From SZUA-545 sp050297855 (GTDB lineage: Bacteria > Campylobacterota > Campylobacteria > Campylobacterales > SZUA-545), in contig JBNKTC010000020.1 of NCBI GenBank assembly GCA_050297855.1, positions 62,001 to 126,000 of the forward strand: a stretch of DNA of 64,000 nucleotides, read 5' to 3'. The notes under the pieces are model-generated. The model was not told the origin of the DNA, made no database searches, and saw only the letters and a list, made by a program, of their open reading frames with translations. A program made the position numbers and the translations under genes. Below are positions 25,749-34,698 of this stretch, in pieces; positions within the stretch are counted from its first letter, which is position 1; each line of letters begins with the position of its first letter.

Positions 25749-27184
25749 CCCACTACCACATTCCCAAAACAGACCGGAGCTATTGGATCTACCTTCTGTA
25801 TGTGAGTCTGTCGGTGATTTTCGTCGTGACCGCCGGTCTGATCCAGGCCAATTTTATCTACGGGACGTACGAGCTGCGTATGTTCGTCATCCCCACCATC
25901 GTCGGCGTGCTTTTCGGCCTGCTGATCGCCAAGATCCGTATCCTTCAAAAAGCCCAGAAACAGACGCTTCTGACCGTCAGGGAAAAGGACCAGGAGATCC
26001 GGGAGCTGAACCAGGGACTGGAGAAAAAGGTCGAAGCCAAGACCCACGAACTGAGCGAACAGCGTCTCTATACCGAATCGATCCTCAACGCCCAGAACAG
26101 TATCGTCATCATCACTGACGGCTACACGCTGGTCAAGGCCAACAAAGCCTTCTTCCGCTACATCGACGACTTCGTCTCCGTAGACGATTTCAAAAGCAAA
26201 TACAACTGTATCTGCGACCTCTTCGTCGATAAGGAGGGCTATCTCCAGCCAGACATCAACGACTCGCGCTGGACCACCTATATCCTCAATAACCAGGACA
26301 GGCCCCATAAGGCTTTTATCACCTATAACGGCCACGACTACATCTTCTCCGTCCACGCCAAGAAGTTTATCTACGGCGATACGCAGAAGATCATCGCCAC
26401 CTTTGATGATATCACCCTGCTGATGGAGTATGAGAACCAACTCGAGGCGAAGATCACCGAAGAGATCGAATCGAGCCGGAAAAAAGACGCCATTATCTTC
26501 CAGCAGTCCCGTTTCGCCGCAATCGGCGAAGCGATGCAGTCGGTCTCCCATCACTGGCGCCAGCCCCTGAGCGCCCTCTCCCTGATGATCCAGGATATCG
26601 ACGAAGCCAAGGATTTCGGGGAGCTGGACCAGGAGTATCTCAAAGAGTTTACCTCCCGCTCCCTGGAGCTGATCAAGGATATGTCCGATACCCTTGATTC
26701 GTTTAAGTTCGTCTTTGCCAATAAAAAACATGAAAGCGGGGAGTTCAATCTCGAGGAGACGGTCGAAAAAGCGCTGGCCATCACCAAATCATCCCTGAAA
26801 GCCGAAGCGATCGACCTGGACTACCGCATCAAGCACCCGGGGGTCCTGGTCCAGGGTTCCCAAAAAGAGTATCTCCACGTTATCGTCAGTATCCTCTCCA
26901 ATGCCATGGAGGCCCTGGAATCCGTTGAGACACAAAAACAGATCACCCTGACCGTCGACCGGGACAGTGAGGGCAGAAGCCTCCTGACGATCCAGAACAA
27001 CGGCCCGAGAATCCCCGATACGGAGCTGGAGAAGATCTTCGATCCCTACTTCTCCACCAAGTTTGATAAAAACGGTACGGGACTGGGTCTCTTTACGAGC
27101 CGGAGCGTCATCGAACACCAGATGCACGGGGCCATCGAAGTGCACAACACCGACGACGGCGTCCGCTTTACCATAAGGGTCTGA
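25745..27184 (+). CDS. membrane sensor histidine kinase with PAS domain, coupled to dnaB
   Basis: A 479-residue kinase: two N-terminal membrane segments (~15-35 and ~45-65), a coiled coil, a PAS-like domain (~105-230, ILNAQNSIVIITDG), H-box SHHWRQPLSALSL (His near 268), N-box SILSNAMEAL, G1-like NNGPRIPD, then IFDPYFSTKFDKNGTGLGLFTSR. The G1 box reads NNGP where DNGG is usual; the Asp is replaced by Asn, which could weaken ATP binding, though this variant occurs in active kinases. Translation is coupled to dnaB by ATGA. Confidence 0.9.
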   Translation: MTHYHIPKTDRSYWIYLLYVSLSVIFVVTAGLIQANFIYGTYELRMFVIPTIVGVLFGLLIAKIRILQKAQKQTLLTVREKDQEIRELNQGLEKKVEAKTHELSEQRLYTESILNAQNSIVIITDGYTLVKANKAFFRYIDDFVSVDDFKSKYNCICDLFVDKEGYLQPDINDSRWTTYILNNQDRPHKAFITYNGHDYIFSVHAKKFIYGDTQKIIATFDDITLLMEYENQLEAKITEEIESSRKKDAIIFQQSRFAAIGEAMQSVSHHWRQPLSALSLMIQDIDEAKDFGELDQEYLKEFTSRSLELIKDMSDTLDSFKFVFANKKHESGEFNLEETVEKALAITKSSLKAEAIDLDYRIKHPGVLVQGSQKEYLHVIVSILSNAMEALESVETQKQITLTVDRDSEGRSLLTIQNNGPRIPDTELEKIFDPYFSTKFDKNGTGLGLFTSRSVIEHQMHGAIEVHNTDDGVRFTIRV

Positions 27185-27185
27185 C

Positions 27186-28466
27186 GTGGCGGCGGTTGAA
27201 AAGGTTCCGCTTTTCAACCGCCCGGCAGAGTGGCTGCACTTCTCACTCCTGCTTCTGATTGTTTTTTCCGTAAATCTCTTCCAATACTACCGTGACTATA
27301 GAGACTTCAGCCACACACCCTTCCTTCATCTTGAAGCAATGGTCCTCAACCAGTACCAAAAACAGAAACCGGGGCGTCCCCCCTATACGGTCCTCAAGCT
27401 TCAAAGCGGCGATCTCACCTTCTACACGACGACCAGGGAGGATCTCAAGCCTCTGAAAGAGCGGGTGATCTCCCTGACCGTGATCACCAAAGGGGTTTCC
27501 TTTTACCGCTACCTGGGGACCTTTTATGCCCCGTCGTTCGGCATCGGGATGCTTCCCAGAAGAGAGAGTACGAAAGCGGCAGCCCTCTCTGCGGTGGCGC
27601 GCCAGCACGATGATCCGCACCTTGCCAATCTTTTCGGTGCCCTCTTTTTTGCCGAGCCGGTCGGGAAAGCGCTTCGTGATGCGGTATCGGATTTCGGTGT
27701 CTCCCACCTCATCGCCCTCTCGGGTTACCACCTCGGTTTTTTGGGTGCCATCATCTGGCTGCTGCTGAAATACCCCTATACCCGGCTGCAACAGAACCTC
27801 TTCCCCTGGCGCAACCGCCATATCGATCTTGGCTTCGCCTCCGCCCTGATACTCCTGGGCTATATGCTCTTTACCGGCTCCCCGCCTTCTCTGTTGCGGG
27901 CATACGGCATGCTGCTTATCGGACTGTTTCTGCTAAGCCGCTGGATCGACCTGCTCTCCTTCGCTACCCTCGGGGTCAGTGTAGGGCTTCTTGTCGCCCT
28001 GATGCCAAAGCTCCTCTTCTCCCTGGGGTTTTGGTTCAGTGTCGCCGGGGTCTTTTATATCTATCTCTTTTTGCACCATACTTCCCGGCTCCGCCCCCTT
28101 TACACCCTGGTAGGGCTGAACCTCTTTATTTTTGCAGCCATGCTCCCGGTGGTCCATGCCCTGTTTGAGAAGTTTACTCTCTACCAGTTCCTATCCCCCC
28201 TGATCACCTTGGCTTTTGCCCTCTTCTACCCCCTGGCGATCATCCTGCACCTGATCGGCCTGGGTGCGATGATCGACCCCTGGCTGCAGTGGCTTTTTGA
28301 GACGGAGATGACCCGCTACACCGTATCGGTCTCGCCGGCCTTTCTGCTCTTTTACCTGGTTCTCTCGCTCCTGGCTGCCGTCAACCGCCGCTATTTCTAT
28401 CTCTACCTGACGGCTCTAGGCGGCTTTGTTCTGACGGTTTTTTTTGGGATGAAGGAAATGTTTTGA
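27186..28466 (+). CDS. comEC: ComEC/Rec2-family DNA-uptake channel protein
   Basis: A 426-residue membrane protein with ~9 hydrophobic segments and the Competence-domain core: DFGVSHLIALSGYHLGFLGA, then LRAYGMLLIGL. ComEC moves single-stranded DNA across the inner membrane in natural transformation. It lacks the C-terminal metallo-beta-lactamase domain of the long form, as is usual for the short ComEC of this phylum. Start GTG 27186, one base after the kinase stop. The 3' end overlaps the convergent patatin gene by 86 bases. Confidence 0.88.
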   Translation: MAAVEKVPLFNRPAEWLHFSLLLLIVFSVNLFQYYRDYRDFSHTPFLHLEAMVLNQYQKQKPGRPPYTVLKLQSGDLTFYTTTREDLKPLKERVISLTVITKGVSFYRYLGTFYAPSFGIGMLPRRESTKAAALSAVARQHDDPHLANLFGALFFAEPVGKALRDAVSDFGVSHLIALSGYHLGFLGAIIWLLLKYPYTRLQQNLFPWRNRHIDLGFASALILLGYMLFTGSPPSLLRAYGMLLIGLFLLSRWIDLLSFATLGVSVGLLVALMPKLLFSLGFWFSVAGVFYIYLFLHHTSRLRPLYTLVGLNLFIFAAMLPVVHALFEKFTLYQFLSPLITLAFALFYPLAIILHLIGLGAMIDPWLQWLFETEMTRYTVSVSPAFLLFYLVLSLLAAVNRRYFYLYLTALGGFVLTVFFGMKEMF

Positions 28467-29403
28467 GCGCATCCCGAGTACTCAGGCGTCCGATCTCGAT
28501 GATCTCGTAGGCCCGCTGGAACTCGTAGAAATCGCACACCTTGTTGGATATCTCCACAAGAAGATCGTAGTGTTGCTCTTTAAGCAGGCGGCGTACCAGA
28601 TGGTACTGGGCCGTATCGAGGGTCTTGCGTACGATGGTCATTACCCCCGTATCCTCCGGCTCCGGGAGCGTCTCGTTCTTATCACGTCCGAAAAAACTGA
28701 AAAGTGCATCATAGATCCCCTTCTGCTGCTTCTGCATGGACGGCGGGACACTCACCCGGTAAGGGTTGGGGATACCGGCCCCTACGTCCACGGCGATCGT
28801 ATAGTCGTTTCCGTCTCCTGCCACGACACTCAGGGGAAGGGGGTTCAGCACCCCACCGTCGACCAGCAGGTTTTTCCCGTCACGTACAGGCAGAAAGACC
28901 ATCGGGATCGCCGCCGACGCACGGATCGCATCGATAAGCCGCCCGGTCGTAAACCATATCTCCCGCTGGTTGGTGATGTCCGTCGCCACGGCGGTGAACT
29001 TGATCGGGAGCTCCTCGATCCGGATATCCCCGATGAGGGAATGGATCTTCTCAAAGACCCGGTCGATATTGATCACCCCGCCCGACTCGGAAGCCAGGGA
29101 GACCATGCTCATCATATCGGAGATACTCAGGGTCAAGACCCACGCCTTGTACTCCTCCAGTTTCCCGGCGGCATAGAGACCGCCCACCAGTGCCCCCATG
29201 GAAGAGCCGGCGATCGATTTGATCTTGTACCCCTCCTTCTCCAGCTCCTCGATCACCCCGATATGGGCATACCCCCGCGCCCCGCCGCTTCCGAGCACCA
29301 GGGAGACCGTCTTTTTGGGCTCATCCCCGGCAAACCAGCCGAAAAGGTCAAAGGCACTCACCGATAAGACGCTCACAAGCAGCAAAGCAATTATCCGTAT
29401 CAT
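28381..29403 (-). CDS. secreted patatin-like phospholipase
   Basis: A 340-residue protein with a signal peptide (cleavage near VSA, residue ~17) followed by a patatin domain: oxyanion loop GSGGARGYAH (~39-48), nucleophile Ser68 in GSSMG, and catalytic Asp182 in DGGVLNPLPL. Patatins hydrolyse acyl chains from phospholipids and lysophospholipids. Its ATG follows directly on the stop of the Omp85-like barrel gene, so the two are translationally linked. In type Vd autotransporters (PlpD, FplA) the same two parts are one protein; here they are separate. The last ~35 residues are Ser/Arg-rich and overlap comEC. Confidence 0.9.
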   Translation of the reverse strand: MIRIIALLLVSVLSVSAFDLFGWFAGDEPKKTVSLVLGSGGARGYAHIGVIEELEKEGYKIKSIAGSSMGALVGGLYAAGKLEEYKAWVLTLSISDMMSMVSLASESGGVINIDRVFEKIHSLIGDIRIEELPIKFTAVATDITNQREIWFTTGRLIDAIRASAAIPMVFLPVRDGKNLLVDGGVLNPLPLSVVAGDGNDYTIAVDVGAGIPNPYRVSVPPSMQKQQKGIYDALFSFFGRDKNETLPEPEDTGVMTIVRKTLDTAQYHLVRRLLKEQHYDLLVEISNKVCDFYEFQRAYEIIEIGRLSTRDALKTFPSSQKKPSEQSRLEPSGRDRNSGG

Positions 29404-30654
29404 CTAGAATATCTCCCATGGGTAGTTGATGATCATCGTCATCTCGAACCCTTCGTCACCCGTCGCCCCGTCCAGGCGGTAGACCAGGCCGGAAGCAGTC
29501 ACCATCCGCACCCCGGTACCGTAACTGAAGCGCTCATGCTTCCCCAGGTCGCTGATCTTTTCGGCGACACTGCCCCGTTCATAAAAAAACGCCACCTGGA
29601 TACCGGTACGGATATCCTTCATAAAGCCGATGTCAAAGGGGGTCACCTCTTCGGTCAGGTTCCACCGGAACTCGGAGCCGTAGAACTGGGTATGGGCTCC
29701 CGAAAAACGCCCCTCCGAATAGGAACGCAACCGGCTGCGTCCCCCCAGCGATGTAGCACTTCCATATTTGTTGGCGATCTGTGAGTTGTTAATGACGCTT
29801 TCACAATCACTCCGCTCCGAAGGATCGCTCAGCGTAGTACAGTTGAGTCCCAACTGATCGGCAAGACGGTCATAGTCCGTCTCCCCTTCCTTCAGCACGA
29901 TCGCATCGGAACGGTAGTAGTTAAAGACCCAGGTGCTCCGTTTTCCCACCGGGATGTAGGCGGTCAGGTTATAGTTATGCTGGTAAAAATCCGGCCCCTC
30001 GTCCCCGTTGGGCGGGGAGTAATCCAGGCTGGTATCGAACCGGATCCCACGTCGGGGGTCCACACGGTCATCGGTGTAATCGGCCATCATCCCGACGATA
30101 TAGAACTTCGTATCCTGCACGCCGATATCGGAGGCCTCCAGAAGCAGATCCCCGTCCTTGTCCCGAATACTGTCAAGCTGGAAGCTGGCCAGGTAGGCCA
30201 TGGAGTAAAACTCCAGCATCTTATCCCAAAACGACGCGGTCATACGCAGCCCCGTAAACTTCATCTCGTCCACCGAGAGCAGGACGTAATCATCCTTCTT
30301 CGACTCCATCCCCCGGCTCTTGTAACTTTGAAACGACGCTTTGTCAAAAAAGCTGTGAAGCATCTCGAACTTGAGGTGCTTGTCGATCAGGTACCAGTCG
30401 GCAATGGCAAAACCGTATCCCCCCACATCCCCCGTGATGACATCGGCCAGGACATCGGTCTGGGTACCGTAGATATTATTGGCCATCCCCACGACCATCA
30501 GCCCCGTCCCGATCCCCGGCAGCGCGTAGGGGGCCGGTGCGACGAAATAGCCCGGTGCACTGAGGTACTGGTCCCGGCGCCGTTCCACCTCGCCGAATAC
30601 CTCCGCCCAGACAATAGAAACCAATAGGGAAAAAACCACCCATATCCGTGCCAC
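29404..30654 (-). CDS. Omp85-like outer-membrane beta-barrel without POTRA domains
   Basis: A 416-residue protein with a signal peptide (cleavage expected after VWA) and then, with almost no linker, a barrel-type sequence: alternating hydrophobic strands, DPRRGIRFDTSLDYS near residue 205 (the bacterial surface antigen/D15 start), and RLRSYSEGRFSG near 315, matching the loop-6 (V/L)RG(F/Y) hallmark of Omp85 proteins with Gly replaced by Ser. No room remains for POTRA domains. Ends in aromatic-rich IINYPWEIF as expected for an outer-membrane barrel. It directly precedes the patatin gene. Confidence 0.78.
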   Translation of the reverse strand: MARIWVVFSLLVSIVWAEVFGEVERRRDQYLSAPGYFVAPAPYALPGIGTGLMVVGMANNIYGTQTDVLADVITGDVGGYGFAIADWYLIDKHLKFEMLHSFFDKASFQSYKSRGMESKKDDYVLLSVDEMKFTGLRMTASFWDKMLEFYSMAYLASFQLDSIRDKDGDLLLEASDIGVQDTKFYIVGMMADYTDDRVDPRRGIRFDTSLDYSPPNGDEGPDFYQHNYNLTAYIPVGKRSTWVFNYYRSDAIVLKEGETDYDRLADQLGLNCTTLSDPSERSDCESVINNSQIANKYGSATSLGGRSRLRSYSEGRFSGAHTQFYGSEFRWNLTEEVTPFDIGFMKDIRTGIQVAFFYERGSVAEKISDLGKHERFSYGTGVRMVTASGLVYRLDGATGDEGFEMTMIINYPWEIF

Positions 30655-30707
30655 AAGCTACCTCTCTTTTGCTCCGTACATTTTACATTAAAGTGTTAAA
30701 ATCACGC

Positions 30708-32546
30708 ATGTTCTATTACACCGTCGCCGTCACCGGCATCAATCTCGGCCTCCTTACCTACCAGAGCGAAACCGAACTCACCCCCCTGACCCAGGTGATC
30801 GTCCCCTTCCGCAAAAAAGCCAAAGAGGGGTATATTATCGAGGCGGTGGAAAAACCGGAGTTCCGATGTGAGAGCGTGACGGAGACGACGGGTGCCTATC
30901 TTCCCGAAAGCTACCTGAAAACAGCCCGTTTTATCGCCGGGTACTATTTTTGTCAGCTCGCCGAAGCCCTGGCACTTTTTACCCCCTTCTCCCAAGACGC
31001 CGTCAACCCGAAAACGGAGATCACGACCGTCATCGAGCTCTCCCCCAAACAGGACGAAGCGCTGGAGTTTTGCGTCAGTCACCCCGTCAGCCTGCTCTTC
31101 GGCGATACGGGAAGCGGTAAGACCGAGATCTATATGAAGTGTTTTGAAAACCTCATCAACGAAGGGAAAACAGCCATCTTCCTGATGCCCGAGATCAGCC
31201 TGACGCCGCAGATCGAAAAGCGCCTCAAGGAGCATTTCGGCGACCTGGTAGCCATCTGGCACTCCAAGATCACCAAACCGACCAAAAAAAAGATCCTCGA
31301 AGGGATCGAAAAGGGGACGATCAAGATCGTCGCGGGGGCACGTTCGTGCCTCTTCCTTCCACTGCCCGACCTCGGTGCCATCATCGTCGACGAGGAGCAC
31401 GACGACAGCTACAAATCCTCCCAGCGCCCCCGCTACCATGCACGCGACCTCGCCATCGTCATCGGTAAAGCAAAAAAGATCCCCGTCATCCTGGGAAGTG
31501 CCACGCCGAGTGTGACAAGCTACGAGAAATTCCCCCGTTTCCGCCTTAAAGGACAGTACTTCGAAGCCAAAAAACGCTTCACCCTGATCCGCTCCCCGGA
31601 AGAGACCCCCACGGACATGAGCCTCCACGCCCTAAGGGAAAACTTCCGGAACAACAAACAGGCGATCATCTTCTCCCCGACCCGGGCCAACTTTAAATAC
31701 CTGGTCTGCAAAGCGTGCGGCCAGACCGTCGAGTGTCCCTACTGCAGCGTGGGCATGAGCCTGCACCTGGACAAAAACCTCATCAAGTGCCACTACTGTA
31801 CCTACGCCGAGCCGATCCCCAAGCAATGCCCCAGTTGCAAGGAGAACGCCCTGACGACCCAGCGTACCGGGACCGAAGAGATCGTCAAGTGGCTGAGCGG
31901 GATGCTCCCCGAAGCAAAAGTGGAGAAGTTCGACCGCGACAGCGTCGGGAGCAACAAACGGCTCAAGGAGATGCTGAACGCCTTTAATAAAAAAGAGATC
32001 GACATCCTGGTCGGCACCCAGATGCTCAGCAAGGGGCACAACTACCACGAGGTCAACCTGGCCCTGATCCTCGGCATCGACTACATCCTCCACACCGCCG
32101 ACTTCAAGGCCCCCGAACGGACCATGTCCCTCATCTTCCAGATCGCCGGACGCGCCGGGCGCAAAGAGGATGCCAACGTCTTGATCCAGAGCATCAACAA
32201 CGACTACATCGAGCAGTACCTCGGCGACTACGAACTCTTTATCAAAGACGAACTGCAAAACCGCCGCGACCTCTACCCGCCCTATACCAAACTCGCCCGC
32301 GTCCTCTTCTCCCACGGCAACGACCAGAAGACCCAGGATGCGATGCACGAGATGAAAGAGAAGCTGGAACGGTTCCAGGATGTGGAGGTCGTGGGGGCGG
32401 GACGCTGCGCGGTGGAGAAGATCGCCAACAAATACCGCTATCAGATACTATTAAGAAGCACCTCGTCAAAAGCCCTGCTGGCGGCCCTGCAAAAGAGCCG
32501 CAACGAGATGGCGGAGATCGATATCGACCCGGTACAGTTCAGTTGA
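30708..32546 (+). CDS. priA: primosomal replication protein N' (PriA helicase)
   Basis: A 612-residue 3'-5' helicase for replication restart. It shows Walker A GDTGSGKTEIYM, DEEH box VDEEHDDSYK, GSATPS, and the zinc-binding region with paired cysteines (CKACGQTVECPYC ... CHYC ... CPSC). It is about 120 residues shorter than E. coli PriA, mainly at the N-terminus. I chose ATG 30708; in-frame starts further upstream lie inside the divergent barrel gene's leader. It abuts the convergent patatin-like lipoprotein gene. Confidence 0.94.
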   Translation: MFYYTVAVTGINLGLLTYQSETELTPLTQVIVPFRKKAKEGYIIEAVEKPEFRCESVTETTGAYLPESYLKTARFIAGYYFCQLAEALALFTPFSQDAVNPKTEITTVIELSPKQDEALEFCVSHPVSLLFGDTGSGKTEIYMKCFENLINEGKTAIFLMPEISLTPQIEKRLKEHFGDLVAIWHSKITKPTKKKILEGIEKGTIKIVAGARSCLFLPLPDLGAIIVDEEHDDSYKSSQRPRYHARDLAIVIGKAKKIPVILGSATPSVTSYEKFPRFRLKGQYFEAKKRFTLIRSPEETPTDMSLHALRENFRNNKQAIIFSPTRANFKYLVCKACGQTVECPYCSVGMSLHLDKNLIKCHYCTYAEPIPKQCPSCKENALTTQRTGTEEIVKWLSGMLPEAKVEKFDRDSVGSNKRLKEMLNAFNKKEIDILVGTQMLSKGHNYHEVNLALILGIDYILHTADFKAPERTMSLIFQIAGRAGRKEDANVLIQSINNDYIEQYLGDYELFIKDELQNRRDLYPPYTKLARVLFSHGNDQKTQDAMHEMKEKLERFQDVEVVGAGRCAVEKIANKYRYQILLRSTSSKALLAALQKSRNEMAEIDIDPVQFS

Positions 32547-34535
32547 TCACTTCGGTATCTTCAGCTGTCGGCTGATCTTCCCCTGTGCCTGCATCACGGA
32601 CCAGCCGCTTAACCCTGCCAGTGCGTTGACCATCGGCTCGGTATAATCGATGACATAATCGATCGGACCTCTTTGTAAAAAAGCCCAGTTCTCGGCAAAT
32701 GTCCAGTAGTGGGGAAAGTGCTCAAAGGGTTTTCTCAACTCCAAGATTTCCCGTTTGATCCCGCTCTTCTCCGTAAGCGATCCGATCCACTCTTCGTTCC
32801 GATCCAGGTAGACAAAACAGATATCGGGCTTGTATTCTTTCTCTTCATTATGAATATTCCAAAAGGAATTTTCTTTGACCGCAAAATTATCACAAAAGAC
32901 CAGAGGGGAACCCGGTTCCTCTTTTTTTATTCGTGCAAATTCTCTAATCATATCCTCAAACTTGTTGCCTTCGAAGATGACATTATGGGGATACTGTTTA
33001 AATACCTTGCGGTATGTACTGTATTTTCCCGGAAGATCGAAAAACGAGATCAGGTTATCATAGATGTCGTATTCCAGACTTACCTCATCATACTTGAATG
33101 CGGTCTGCGTATTGACAAATACCAGGATGTTTTGGACCTGTCGCGCCAACAGGGGCATGATCCCGATATTATCCAGGTGCCCCCCGTCGCCGAAGGAGTA
33201 TTCGAGGGCTTCAAGTTCTTGATGCCGTTCATAATCATACCCCTTTTGAACATGCCAATATTGGAACTCCGGGAATCCCAGGTTGGTCGTCAGCACTTTG
33301 AATATCCCCGCCTTATGCAGGCTTGATTGGGGAGCCGCACCCGTAGCAGCCAGGGCATCGGCCAGGCTGAACGCATTCGCGACCTCTTTTAACTCGACTT
33401 CCACAGTATCACTCCCGTCCCACACCAAACCGGCAGGATATTCCGAATCGAACCCGATTGTCTGAATATACCCGCCGCCGATCGGTACGTTGGCATAAAC
33501 GGAGCGGTTTAAAACTCGATCGAATTTTTTGCGCAGATATTCGTAACGGCCCTGGGTGCCGACATAATCGGGGGTAATCTCGATGGGATAATAATCAAAC
33601 GTGCTGCCGGACTTATTGACCATCAACGACGTGCCGATAATGGGATAGGGTCCTTCTGCATCCCGGATAACGGCGATCCCCTCCTTGTTTAGGTAGGGGT
33701 GACTTTTCTTGTTGTGCTCCACGATCTCGTCGCGTCTCTTCTCATCCCAGGTAAAAAAACATTTTTGATGGTTTATCCCGTCCATGCCGACTTGCTTCCC
33801 TGCTACTTCACTGTACTCATGTGGCTTATATTCTACACAGTTCAGTCCGTAGGGTTTTAAAAAGATATCACCCAGAACATAGGAGTAGCTTTCGTCCTTC
33901 TGGTGTGCAGACCATGCATACCGCAGACGTTGGGCGACCCGTGCATCAGCAACGGTTTTTGAAAAACGGAGATCAAAACAGCCCTTTACACCTTTTTTCT
34001 CCATTTCCTCTTTTATTCCCAGGCAGAGTTTGCGGTGTGTCGTTTTAAAATCCAGAAAACTGCACTGTTCAGCTATTGTGTACGCATCATCGCAAGCGAG
34101 GGTCATATAGTTCATATCCTGTGGTTCGATATATCTCCCCAGGAATGCCGTTTCGGCATCTTCATAGCCGAAACGCTCTAACATTTGCGGATCAAAGCGT
34201 TTCGGGTCGAAATAGAGATACGGTACGACGCCCCACGCCCCTCCAGATATAAGGCTCACATAATCAGCCTGCCGGAACCAGCCGAGTTTTTTCAGCGCCC
34301 GTATCTGCCCCAGCGCAGCCGAAGCGGCCCGGGTCCCCCCGCCTGAAAAAACGATCCCAAAATCTTTTTTTTCAGAATTTGAGACTCTCAAACCTACATC
34401 ATCCCGTTCGGGATAGTAGGTTTTGGCGTCTCCTTGTTTTAATGCTTCGACATCCCACACTTTGGCTTTGACAGGATAATGTGAACAACCGCTAACCAAT
34501 AACAGAAAAACTACGAAAAGTAATATTCTGACCAT
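32547..34535 (-). CDS. patatin/cPLA2-like lipoprotein
   Basis: A 662-residue lipoprotein: leader with lipobox LLVSGC (Cys17), then a phospholipase core starting with the oxyanion loop FSGGGTRAASAALG (~63-76) and the nucleophile motif ISGGAWG (Ser97), closer to the SGGxxG of PLA2_B/cytosolic phospholipases than to GxSxG. The catalytic Asp candidate is in FGDGGHLDNIG (~470). A ~350-residue insert separates the two halves. The DNA is visibly richer in A+T and in AT-ending codons than the flanking genes, which hints at recent acquisition. Expected site: periplasmic or outer-membrane face. Confidence 0.82.
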   Translation of the reverse strand: MVRILLFVVFLLLVSGCSHYPVKAKVWDVEALKQGDAKTYYPERDDVGLRVSNSEKKDFGIVFSGGGTRAASAALGQIRALKKLGWFRQADYVSLISGGAWGVVPYLYFDPKRFDPQMLERFGYEDAETAFLGRYIEPQDMNYMTLACDDAYTIAEQCSFLDFKTTHRKLCLGIKEEMEKKGVKGCFDLRFSKTVADARVAQRLRYAWSAHQKDESYSYVLGDIFLKPYGLNCVEYKPHEYSEVAGKQVGMDGINHQKCFFTWDEKRRDEIVEHNKKSHPYLNKEGIAVIRDAEGPYPIIGTSLMVNKSGSTFDYYPIEITPDYVGTQGRYEYLRKKFDRVLNRSVYANVPIGGGYIQTIGFDSEYPAGLVWDGSDTVEVELKEVANAFSLADALAATGAAPQSSLHKAGIFKVLTTNLGFPEFQYWHVQKGYDYERHQELEALEYSFGDGGHLDNIGIMPLLARQVQNILVFVNTQTAFKYDEVSLEYDIYDNLISFFDLPGKYSTYRKVFKQYPHNVIFEGNKFEDMIREFARIKKEEPGSPLVFCDNFAVKENSFWNIHNEEKEYKPDICFVYLDRNEEWIGSLTEKSGIKREILELRKPFEHFPHYWTFAENWAFLQRGPIDYVIDYTEPMVNALAGLSGWSVMQAQGKISRQLKIPK

Positions 34536-34671
34536 TGCCGAACCCCTTGGTTATTATATAGCACAAAGTTATCAGCTTAGAATAAAATAGTCAAGTATTT
34601 TTTTAAAATCCATATAAGCTTATCCAGGGGCTCCTCTCCGCAAAAGCCTATCAAAAGATGGAGGGTGTCTT

Positions 34672-34698
34672 ACAAAAATGGGCCGGGCTTAAAGCCCG
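34672..34698 (-). terminator. intrinsic terminator of the PA2778-type peptidase gene
   Basis: On the minus strand CGGGCTT-T-AAGCCCG (34698-34684) is followed by GCCC and ATTTTTG. The stem holds the stop codon of the gene it terminates. Confidence 0.7.

Noticed and set aside
27186..28466. ComEC considered truncated because it lacks the metallo-beta-lactamase domain
   Set aside because: Short ComEC is the normal form in this phylum, and the gene ends without frameshift remnants.
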